The notes below the pieces were generated by a model. The model had not been told where the DNA came from. It worked only from the letters and a program-made list of their open reading frames with translations, and did no database searches. Shown piece by piece: positions 55,623 through 64,000 of a stretch of 64,000 nucleotides of DNA (position 1 is its first letter; every line of letters begins with the position of its first letter). The position numbers and the translations under genes are program-made. The DNA lies in the NCBI RefSeq assembly GCF_035046485.1, contig NC_085138.1, positions 88,399,228-88,463,227 on the forward strand, given 5' to 3'. This DNA comes from Aedes albopictus. Lineage: Eukaryota > Arthropoda > Insecta > Diptera > Culicidae.

Positions 55623-57807
55623 CACAGTGGCGGGCCTCCTTACAAAAGTCGGACAAAACCTCAAATGTTAATTGAAATTGCTAAAATTCACAGGTTATTA
55701 TAACTTTAGTTCCCTAAATCTATTTCTGATATGAAACTTAACACATATTTTGATTTTACTATATTAGGGTGGTTCAAAATTTTGAAATCTGCTGATAATG
55801 GAAAGAATGTAAAAATAATCGATAATAAGCTATCACGATGTGCTTTCTGGACGTAGGTTTTGATTAACCTTTTAATTTGGGGGTTCTTAAATCATGTGTA
55901 GGTATTGAAATAAACTATAATTGTGTATTTGTTGCTGTTAGGGTGGTCCAAAATCTTCAAAACTACATAAATCATTAGAAAAATTCGTTTACCTACGTTT
56001 TCTTCCAATGGATCAATTCAGGTACACGCCAATGTTGGCTGACAAGCCGTGGTCTACTCTCAGAGACTGCCCGTAGACCACGTGACATTTTACGGTGGGT
56101 GCACAGAGGTGTGTTTATTCAATCGTTATGGGATCAGATAGTCTAATATAATGAACTGCGTAAAATTTGAACTGCTTTTTATCAATCTCGTTTCAACAAC
56201 TTCATATATGCTCTTCCGAGTTTGGGTTGTAAGGTACATTGATCTCTGCTATCACTTGTCGAAGCAACCAAAACAACCCTATCTATAAAGAATTGGCAAT
56301 TTATATTCGCAATATTGAAGGGAGTTTTTGATAAACGATCATCAGTGATCGGTAATCATATTTATGAACAGTAGAGTTTCAGCAAAAATTTTCAAAATCT
56401 TTATCACTCTGTGTGTCGGTCAGTAGAAATGTGTTTAACGAAACTGCATGAATTACATACAATAAAACTTCAAGTTTTAAAAAACCAATATAAGGGGTAA
56501 AATGTTCGCTTCATAAAATTGCGATTAAAATATTCGAAGATTGCCTTGGTGATCGCGACGTTTACGCTGGAAAATATTTAACGTAGCGTTTAACGCCGTT
56601 TAGTGAATTTCTTTTATATTTTATAGATGATTGTTGCTTTGAACTGTAGCGATGTGCTTGTAGAAAAGAAACACGTAGATGTCGACGAATTTGTGTCACT
56701 ATATATAGAAACTTCGATAGAAGTTCGTGAATCGTGATTGCTTCTAAGGTTGTTGAGCAACTCTAACGATTAAGATGAATCGAAGAAATGACCAGATTAA
56801 GAAAATCAATGAGCAATGGTTTGTAGTTATTTTTACATGTTTTTCATGGTTGTTTTTGTCTTTCTTTAATTTCGAAGGTTAAAAGATTTAGTTGTATCTA
56901 GTGAAGCAACATGTGGGTAGTGTATAAGAAAATAAAGGCTTATTCATACTTAGTCATCACTCCTTTCCTCTCCAGTTTACTGTTTTAACTAGAGCACCCA
57001 CCTTCTTGTGTTTTTCTGTCAAAAAATAAAATAATATTAAAAAAAAAAATTAAAAATGTTAAAGCTGTGACCATTACATTATCAGATACACCCATACCCC
57101 CAATCCCCCCCCCCCCCCCCCTTATGACCATCTGACTTGGTGAAAGTATCTTACAAGAATGAAAATTACACTAAATTTTTAGGATTCTGAAGTCAATTTG
57201 AACTATGTTAAGATGAAATTTAAATTTCAAACAATATCACTTCCTCCGCAACCATGCGGCTCCATTGTGACCAGATACAAAAAAAAAAATTTTTTCGCGC
57301 TTAGCGCAAAAATGCGCAAACAGTGACCTATATAGCCAAAAACTAGACAAAATTGCACGTCAGATCCGGGATACGGCGTCGTTTTCTGATGTTTCCTAAA
57401 CAAGTACTGGATCTCTTTAATACGAAGTTTTTCTCCAAAATTTCATAAAAGTCAATATATTTGCATATTGTAAAAACATAATAATTTTGTGATTGAATTC
57501 CAAACAATCCCTGAAATGTAATGGTTATTCATACCCAAAAACACAAAAAATATTGTCACATTATTCAAGTCTTCCTAATTTTTACAACAAACTCATGAAG
57601 GAAGCTCATAAAATAAAGACAATAAATACTAATATTGTAGCACATAAAACTTCAACTTTGAAAAAATCTACAAGACTCAATTTTTGACCAAATGACTTGA
57701 AAATTTGAGGTTTTCTTAGTTGAAGTATCTATAATGGAAGAAAAATATAAGAAAAATAAAATATTGAAGTCGATTTTTGAGGTTTTGTCCGGCTTCCGGC
57801 CACTGTG
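55623..57807. mobile_element. Transib-like non-autonomous element with RSS-like 23/12 ends, 5-bp target duplication
   Basis: Left end: heptamer CACAGTG (55623-55629), 23-base spacer (55630-55652), then ACAAAACCT (55653-55661). Right end, read inward from 57807 on the minus strand: CACAGTG (57807-57801), 12-base spacer (57800-57789), then ACAAAACCT (57788-57780). Identical CACCG flanks lie at 55618-55622 and 57808-57812. Transib elements are known to make 5-bp duplications and to have termini resembling V(D)J recombination signals (heptamer CACAGTG, 12/23 spacer, nonamer ACAAAAACC). The 2185-bp interior is AT-rich with no frame resembling a RAG1-like transposase, plus poly(C) at about 57107-57121. 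It would need a transposase supplied elsewhere. Confidence 0.82.
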
Positions 57808-57812
57808 CACCG

Positions 57813-58299
57813 GTTCAATGGTATAACGGACGACAGGACAGCTATGACGGTGATGGCCTTCGGTTGTCATGTCGCTCCGTATCACCGAGTGGATGAAGAT
57901 GAATTTAGATTGTTGTGCTTGATTGGAAGTTGGAACGGCGGTGGATTACTTTGGCGAAGGATGTTTTAACAATTTATCGCTTGTAATGCTGATACAATTT
58001 AACCTGTTAACGCCCAAGATGTCTCACAATTGTGATTTTCAAAATCATTTCAAAAATCATGGGTCCTCAATATCTGATAATTTTTTCAAGATCTGTTTGA
58101 GCACAACTTTTATACTATCCATATATATACAATGCATCTACATTTAGTGAAAGAGAGGATAACTACTCAAGAAGAATAAGAAAATGAATGTCAGATGACG
58201 TCATGGTTTACTAGAAATATGTAAATGCGTCAAAAACCACATTTCTCTATTTTTCTCAAAATTTCCCACTCTCATTAGCTGTAACTTACGCTGGTGAAT
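57813..58299. other. no gene recognised (57813-58299)
   Basis: A GC-moderate patch at 57815-57900 is followed by AT-rich DNA. No motif-bearing frame. Confidence 0.45.
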
Positions 58300-59500
58300 G
58301 TTCTTCTGAAGAAAACTCGGAAGAAATCCCGAAAGAAATCCCGTTCCTCATGAGATCCTCAAAAACATCACGGAGGAAATTCCGACAGAAAGCTTGGCAG
58401 TACTTCTTGGAAGAATTATTGATAAAAATCCCGAGAAGAATCTTTGAAGGGATCACTGCAAAAATCCTGGCATGAAGACCTGAAAGACTTCCGCAAGATT
58501 CCCTGAAGGAATCTTAGAAGGAATACAAGGAGGAATCCCTGAAGTAATCCTTTCAGGAACCTCTAAAGGAATCTTTAACAAAATCCCGGAAGGGATTTTT
58601 GAAGGAATTTCAGCAGTAATCCCTGAAGGAATGCCGACTAGAACATGTGTCAGTTCAAGGTTTTCTAAAGCAATCTCGGCAGAAATCCATAAAGGAATCG
58701 CGGGAGGATTTCCTTTAGGAATTCTGGCAGTCATATCTGGTAGAATTCTGGGAGGAACCTCAGCTGGAAGCTCGACTGAAAGAATCACAAAAGAAATCCA
58801 GTGAGAAACTCCAAAAGAAATCCCTGAAAAAAAAATATGAGGAGAACCTTTCAAGGATATTAGCAGGAATTCCGACACGTATACCTTAAAGAATTAAACT
58901 AGGAATCTCTGAATTTGATAGAAATCTTCGAAAGAATACCAGGAGAAATCTGTGAAGTAATTACAGCAGGAATCCTTAACGAAATGCCGGCTAGAATTTC
59001 TGGAAGCATTCTTTCAAGATTTTCTAAATCAGGGTTTACTTTATTCCTGAAGGATTCCCGTAGAGAATATTTTATGGAATCCTTAGAGGAATCATGGCAG
59101 GAATCTCGGATGAAAGCTCAGCAGGAGTCCCTGAAAGAGCCATAGAAGAAATCCCAAAAGGAATTTTGAAGGAATCTCATCAGAAATTCCGGCACGAATA
59201 CCTAAAAAAATCTAAGGTTGCCCGAAGAAATATCGGCAGAAATCTATATCCTATCATATTCCTTTTCGGGAAGAAACTCTGATGGAATAACAGCAGGAAT
59301 CCCGGAAATAATCTTTGAAGGAGCTCAATTCCTAAAGGAATGCCAAATAAAATAACTAAAAGAATCCTTCCAGGATTTTCTATAGCAGAAATCTCCGAAG
59401 AGATCTCAAGAGCAATCTCCACAGCAATTGCGAAAGCATTATCTGAAGGAATGCCGGGAGGAATCCTGGGAAGATTACCGAGAGAAATGCCGGAAAGTTT
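58300..59500. repeat. degenerate G/A-rich repeat (GGAATCCCTGAAGGAATCTT-like)
   Basis: GGAATCCC, AGGAATTCC, CAGCAGGAAT, CCTGAAGGAATC and AAGAAATCC words recur throughout at about 24-30-base steps. The Ile/Pro/Glu-rich open frames are by-products, for example 58453-58878 (-) and 58915-59145 (+). The pattern returns in complementary form at 61380-61625 and 63730-64000. Confidence 0.8.
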
Positions 59501-59629
59501 TTTTTATACCCTTCACTCACCCCCACACCAGAAAGATCGCGTGGAGCCCCCCGGTAGTGGACACAACTAATAATTAATAAACAAACGAAAACGCGGAGTT
59601 TTAAACTACAAGAAAATTAAATGTGAATT

Positions 59630-60305
59630 AGAATGGTGCGTTGCGGCGTAAGATCTACCACCACATCAAATTTCGATCTTGTTATTGTTTTCATGCCTAA
59701 AGTGGTCGATCAGTGGTGAGCAGACATTCCAGGATCGAGATTTGATGTGCTTTTTTTATGTTTTGTTGCTAATCCACATTTTATTTCAGGAGTAATCAGG
59801 TAAATGTTTTGTTTATAAATGCTTATTAATCATGATTATGATTATTTTTCAAACAAATGTATAACAAAACATACACAACACACACTGACATTCATTACAT
59901 ATACATATCTCATCATATATTGGGAAAGGGAGGGACCATCAGGGCACCCGATTGAAACGATTTGGACAGGAGCTTGGAACTGCCTCCTCCTTGTTGTTAA
60001 CATTTCGTGGATTGAGGGCGGGCTCTTCGACCCCATCTATTGGGAGTATTCTGTCAATCGAGGGCTTGATTTTGCAGTTGTTCGTGAGAACTTTCTTCTG
60101 GAAGGAGATTCTTTTCCCCTGACGCGGGTTTCGCGCAAGTGTCTCTGCTTGCGGGTCCGCACAGCCCTTTTTGGCCCTTCATACAGGATAATGACTGACC
60201 ACTAACAACAGCACAATCTTGATCAAATCGCTTTTCAGATTATTCCAGTGCTATAGGCAGCTGCCTTACTACAATAGATGGTAGAACAATATCATCATCA
60301 TCATC
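59630..60305 (+). mobile_element. 676-bp retroposed element with (ATC)n tail and 22-bp target duplication
   Basis: Identical 22-base flanks (59608-59629 and 60306-60327; they begin ACAAGAAAATTAAATG) enclose a segment ending in (ATC/CAT)n at 60288-60305. These are marks of LINE-mediated insertion. It holds a frame of normal composition at 59930-60205, with IWTGAWNCLLLVVNISWIEG and LTRVSRKCLCLRVRTALFG, ending in a TAA at 60203-60205. I do not recognise the family; an RTE-type 3' fragment or a SINE with a LINE-derived tail are the options. Confidence 0.75.
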
Positions 60306-60460
60306 ACAAGAAAATTAAATGTGAATTCCCTGTGGAACAATTGTTCCTTTAAAGGGATTCACGAACAAAATAAAAAATAATCTTATAAATATACTAAGTG
60401 ATAACAAAAGTGGCTGCAAATAATTAATAAACTAATTTAATAACTACAATATAATAAATG

Positions 60461-60650
60461 GAGCGGACCTGGTTGGATGGTTAGAACACTTGACTATCAC
60501 GCCGAGGACCTGGGATCGAATCCCACTCCCGACAAACTCACAAAATGTGAGTTCTTCCTTCGGAAGGGAAGTAAAGCGTGGGTCCCGAGATGAACTAGCC
60601 TAGGGCTAAAAATCTCGTTAATAAAGATATAATAATAATAATAAAATAAA
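60461..60650 (+). mobile_element. tRNA-derived SINE of about 190 bp with (AATA)n tail
   Basis: The tRNA-like head has TGGTTGGATGGTTAGAACAC (A-box region) and CTGGGATCGAATCCCACTCC (B-box region) at 60472-60530. A short body contains a hairpin-like CTCACAAAATGTGAG and the tail is (AATA)n. ATAAATG occurs at both sides (about 60455-60461 and 60645-60652), a possible short target duplication. It differs from the Feilai-like copies here. Confidence 0.75.
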
Positions 60651-60707
60651 TGCAGGAAAAAACAACTTCAAGACAAAAAAAACCTGCATAACAAATGGTT
60701 GACACGT

Positions 60708-61262
60708 TTAAAGAATATAAATACACGAATTCCTCCGCATATGTTGTTTCAACTTGCTTTTGAATAGAATGTTACACGATATTGCTTTTAGTTCAGTGGG
60801 AACTGCATTAAACCTCATTGGACCGTAATAAGTGATACGCGTTTGACCTAGACTTGTATTTGCACTACTTCTCAAAAGTTCATTGGCATGTCTAGTATTT
60901 TGAAAATTAATTCTAGTTGAGAAAACAAGGTTATGATGAAATTTCCTATTATTCAGTACGTTGTGCACAAAAATAATTGTTTGACAGTCACGGAGTCCCA
61001 AAATAGGGAAGATGCTATGGTACTGAGAGTTATAAAGCAAAACAGTTGGAAATAAATGTGACAGATTGAAAATTATTTTCAAAGATCTATTCTGTATGGA
61101 TTGTTTTTTTTTTTTAGTTTTGATTTGGTAGCATGGCCCCATACTTTTAATAAATATTGCAATATCGAATGGATACAAGCATAATAAAAACGCAGCAATG
61201 CTTCATTTGGCACAAAAGAGCGTACCCTTTTCATTAGACATTTTGACAGTTTTTGGGGGGCG
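60708..61262 (-). pseudogene. CR1/L2-type non-LTR retrotransposon, C-terminal end of RT
   Basis: Minus strand: FVPNEALLRFYYACIHSILQ, YLLKVWGHATKSKLKK, a shift in the poly(T) run at 61108-61119, then QNRSLKIIFNLSHLFP, LGLRDCQTIIFVHNVLNN, RHANELLRSSANTSLGQTRI and LKQHMRRN before a stop at 60708-60710. This order (RxLRIIF, RxxN, FKxxLKxHL) is the C-terminal connector of CR1/L2-like elements. The catalytic RT core is missing. Confidence 0.75.
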
Positions 61263-62136
61263 CCCATAAATGACGTAGCTTTTTTTAAGCGATTTTAAAT
61301 GCCCCCTCCCCCCTCGTAGCATTTCGTCACAAATTTGAATACCCCTCCCCTATAAATGACGTAGCTTGTTGAACAACACCTTTTTCTGGCAGTTCCATGA
61401 GGGATTCCTTTTCAGATTTCTCCAAATCCTTTGAGATGTTTTCAGAAGCTTTTTCTGGGATTCCCAGTAGGAGTTGCTGTGAAAATGTTATCCTTCTACT
61501 GTTGGGGAAACCTATAAAGAACTCCATGAGAAATTCCTTACAAGGCTGCTGGAGGAGCTCCTTCAGAAATTGTTGGAGGAGTTCTTCGAGGAAGTCCTGT
61601 AAAAACTACATAAGGAACTCCTAGAAAAAATCCACAATGCCAAAAACATGGAAAAATTTTTACTTTGCAACCTTAGTGGCGCGCAGTGCAGTGCAAGCAG
61701 CAAACTATTGGTCGTAAGAAACATTTGAGTGAAATTGATTTTCATACACATTATTCTTTCATTACTCATATCTTTTTAGGCAGGATTTCAAAACCATTTT
61801 CTCAGATACAGTTGTTGCATCCGATAGCTGCATGTCTTATGAAATGAAGCCGACAATTATGTGCATTATTTGTTATTTACATTTATGTGATGGAAAAAAA
61901 ATAGATTATGCACTATATATTTTATTTTATTTATTTTTTGATATTGTGGATAATGATACTTAATGCAAGTAAAATTTTATTAATAACGTAATACTTTTTT
62001 TCTCAACTAGCTTAGAAGAAAGCTACGTAGCATATCTTAAATTTCCACCCCCCCCCCCCCACTATCGTCACACTTTGTCACAAAATCACAAACACCCCCC
62101 TCCCCCGAAAAAGCTACGTCATTTATGGACGACCCC
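61255..62136. mobile_element. 0.88-kb MITE-type element, GGGTCGTCCATAAATGACGT ends
   Basis: Left GGGGGGCGCCCATAAATGAC plus GTAGCTTTTT; the right reverse complement GGGGTCGTCCATAAATGACG plus TAGCTTTTTC. C-rich subterminal runs (CCCCCTCCCCCC-like) lie inside both ends. A further internal half-copy at 61347-61366 (CTATAAATGACGTAGC) suggests an older internal end. Inside, 61380-61625 is a degenerate GGAGTTCCTTCAGAAATT-like repeat and the rest is AT-rich. Confidence 0.8.
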
Positions 62137-62520
62137 TTATTCTATCGCAGATTTTCCGATACAATGGTTTTTTTACGGCTGGCTCGTAGGGCCTGATACC
62201 AACCCTCTACTGCCACTCGAACGTTGATCAGTCACCTCTAAAACACGGGGATCAGACGCTCTTGTGAGCCGTCTGAAGCCTCCTGGAGAACAGACGCTCA
62301 CTTTTGCAGAGCAAACCCACCCTCTTCCCTGTCAGCCTACGACCAAAGTTCCCACCGGGGTTGGTAACCCGATCTTCCCTAAGGTTGCTCGCAGTCCGAC
62401 CGGTGCCACTTGCAGGGCAGAGGCTAGTGATCTCAATGGGAACTGTATTGCGCGAATTAACCAGCCTTTGCCGTGCCATTTTTCTTACAATTATCACTAA
62501 AAATGTTATTCTTACTTTCA
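62137..62520. other. GC-moderate non-coding segment, perhaps retrotransposon UTR
   Basis: Base composition is unlike the AT-rich surroundings and both strands have overlapping open frames (62264-62534), but no domain is visible. CCTGATACCAACCCTCTACT and GGTTGGTAACCCGATCTTCC may be UTR of a retroelement. Confidence 0.35.
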
Positions 62521-62562
62521 TATTTGCGGCATGAAAGTCTAAGTATAACAATCTGATGCTAA

Positions 62563-62715
62563 GGCCAGTAGTACACAGGGTCAAATATTTGACAAGGAAA
62601 GAACTCAAGAAACAACATCAGTTTGACACTAATGAAAATTCGATAGAGTCAAACAAGATGTTTGAGCATTGGTTTCTTTTTGGACAAATATTTGACCCTG
62701 TGTACTAACAGCTTA
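62563..62715. mobile_element. 153-bp MITE with TAA target (PIF/Harbinger-like)
   Basis: Ends GGCCAGTAGTACACAGGGTC and, inverse, AGCTGTTAGTACACAGGGTC, both continuing AAATATTTG. TAA flanks at 62560-62562 and 62716-62718. A 3-bp TAA/TTA target is the Harbinger pattern. Non-coding. Confidence 0.78.
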
Positions 62716-63300
62716 ACGCTCTTACATTGCAATAGTTCGAAGCACTTCGTTAGATTATGTCATTCTAAAGACACTACAGTGACGCATATCTCGCTTTTGA
62801 CTTCAATTCAATTGAATTCCATCAAAAGTTTATTCGCTTTTCGATTTCGGTTGCTCAATCGCTGAAAAAAAAAAACAATCAAAAACAATCAGACAACGCG
62901 AAACAAATCCGCTTAAGTGCTACTACCGGACCGGACCGGCAGCCAGCCAGCGGTGGTGTGGTGACACCGGGGTCATGTTTGTGTGTTTTTTTCCACGCTC
63001 GTAACTCAATCTGCACAAAATGTTAAACCTATCACACTTCGTGGAATAACAACCGGAGTGACCCGTGGTGACATGATATACTCACACAAAAAAAAAGTGA
63101 GACAAACTGAAAATGAATGAATACCGAATCACCAAAAAGACCGCGAGGACAGAGCGAGGTAGCTGTGGGGCTCTCGGCTGGGCTGGCAGCAACCAGTCAG
63201 AACGTGGTAAGCCAGACTCGACAGCGATGCGGTTTATGACCGTTTTAAGGCAGCGACACATCATCAACACTGTGTCAGCGAGGATAGCGTGTAGAGCGAT
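62716..63300. other. no gene recognised; GC-rich patch at 62930-62970
   Basis: A frame at 63113-63349 (+) is open but without motif and reads into the repeat. A small CGGACCGGACCGGCAGCCAG patch could be near a promoter, but no core elements can be assigned. Confidence 0.4.
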
Positions 63301-63309
63301 AAAAACCCG

Positions 63310-63545
63310 CTCGGAAATTCCAACTAGAAATCTAGTAGGTATCTACTAGACAAAATAAAATATCTAGTAGACATTTAAGCAGATATCTACTACCAGTCGC
63401 ATAGAAATCTTCCTCCAGTGCAACATTTTTGTCTACCTCAAATCAGGCGAAAACAATTTCGCCCGCTATCTAGTCGATATCTCATAGATATCTACTAGAC
63501 AAGGGTACTAGAAATCGAGTAGCTGTCTAGCAGATCTCTACTAGG
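63310..63545. repeat. palindromic-word repeat (TCTAGTAGATATCTACTAGA-like)
   Basis: TCTAGTAGGTATCTACTAGA, ATCTAGTAGACATTTAAGC, GATATCTACTACC, CTATCTAGTCGATATC, AGATATCTACTAGACAAG and TAGCAGATCTCTACTAGG follow one another. Each word is itself close to palindromic. Confidence 0.75.
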
Positions 63546-63729
63546 CTGAATTTTGTTTATTTTTCTTTTTATTTATGTTTTCTAACAAAAACAAAACAAA
63601 TAATATATTGTCCGTGAAAGTTTATTTATTTTAAACATATAATACAAATGATGCATATAACATATAATATAAATGACCTCGTAAATGACTTTAACGCTAT
63701 AAAAACTAAATGCGGAAAAAAACTGATTT

Positions 63730-64000
63730 TAAGATTTTTCAAAATGCATTTCCAGCAGTATTCTTCAAGGAGTTCCTTTAAAACTCCTGTAGGAACTCCT
63801 TAAGATATTTCACCAGGAGCTCCTTGATGGATTCCTTCAGGGTTTTTTTTTTATGGATTTCCGTCAGAATTTCATCGAGGAGTTTCTTCAGGAATATGAA
63901 TTCCTTCAGATGTTACTTCGGAGGTTAACCGAAAAGTTCCTTCAAGGATTTCCTCAAGAAATTCTCCCGCAGTTCCTACACGGATTCCTCGAGTAGCTTC
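63730..64000. repeat. degenerate CCTTCAGGAATTCCTT-like repeat
   Basis: GGAGTTCCTTTAAAACTCCT, GGAACTCCTTAAG, GAGCTCCTTGATGGATTCCT and TTTCCTCAAGAAATTC words recur to the window end. It is the complementary relative of the repeat at 58300-59500. Confidence 0.7.

Noticed and set aside
58453..59145. Ile/Pro/Glu-rich frames that look like a repetitive protein
   Set aside because: They change frame freely with the underlying GGAATCCC repeat, occur on both strands and have no conserved boundary.

Overview
The window looks like nuclear DNA of a culicine mosquito, most likely Aedes. The evidence is two near-identical tRNA-derived SINEs of the Feilai type with (GAA)n tails, many TIR-bearing non-autonomous DNA elements, non-LTR retrotransposons of several clades, long AT-rich introns and a small cluster of intronless insect ionotropic receptor genes. 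There are no operons, CRISPR arrays, rRNA genes or prokaryotic features.

Host genes. Three related divergent ionotropic receptors (IRs) lie in the first 21 kb: a broken copy at 2711-4457 (+), an intact copy at 8597-10336 (-) and an intact copy at 18772-20487 (-). They are probably gated cation channels of chemosensory neurons. The other supported host gene is on the + strand. It has exons at 27758-27872, 27946-28653, 28746-28977 and, after a 7.2-kb intron, 36142-36291, with matching splice phases. It encodes part of a Lys/Glu-rich nuclear protein, possibly a winged-eye/BAHCC1-like chromatin protein. The start of the gene and any BAH domain lie outside the recognised exons.

Layout. 1-2.5 kb: 5' end of a BEL/Pao element (minus strand, running off the window) and a LOA-type RNase H relic. 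2.7-4.5 kb: IR pseudogene. 4.6-8.5 kb: degenerate repeats, a fold-back element and a SINE with a 14-bp target duplication. 8.6-10.3 kb: IR. 10.7-14.3 kb: an R1-clade relic abutting an I-superfamily relic in the opposite orientation. 14.5-18.5 kb: a tandem repeat of about 150 bp, a MITE and a 1.3-kb TA-flanked element. 18.8-20.5 kb: IR. 20.7-26.4 kb: a LOA-like retrotransposon split by a SINE and by a hAT-type element, both with perfect target duplications. 27.7-41.3 kb: the nuclear-protein gene, whose introns hold MITEs, a 140-bp tandem repeat, 1.9 kb of an 8-bp satellite and a 23-bp minisatellite. 41.5-50.9 kb: more retrotransposon relics, simple repeats and a perfect 121-bp-arm palindrome. 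51.0-52.8 kb: a TIR element with a 9-bp target duplication. 55.6-57.8 kb: a Transib-like element whose ends have the heptamer, 23/12 spacer and nonamer layout of V(D)J recombination signals. 58.3-64 kb: repeats, SINEs, a CR1/L2-like relic and MITEs.

The most notable finding is the Transib-like element with RSS-like 12/23 asymmetric ends. Others are the perfect palindrome at 46645-46891, the structured 8-bp satellite, a set of TA-flanked elements carrying repeated terminal motifs, and signs of gene conversion between the IR copies. All family names come from reading the sequence and from remembered family features. No database search was possible.
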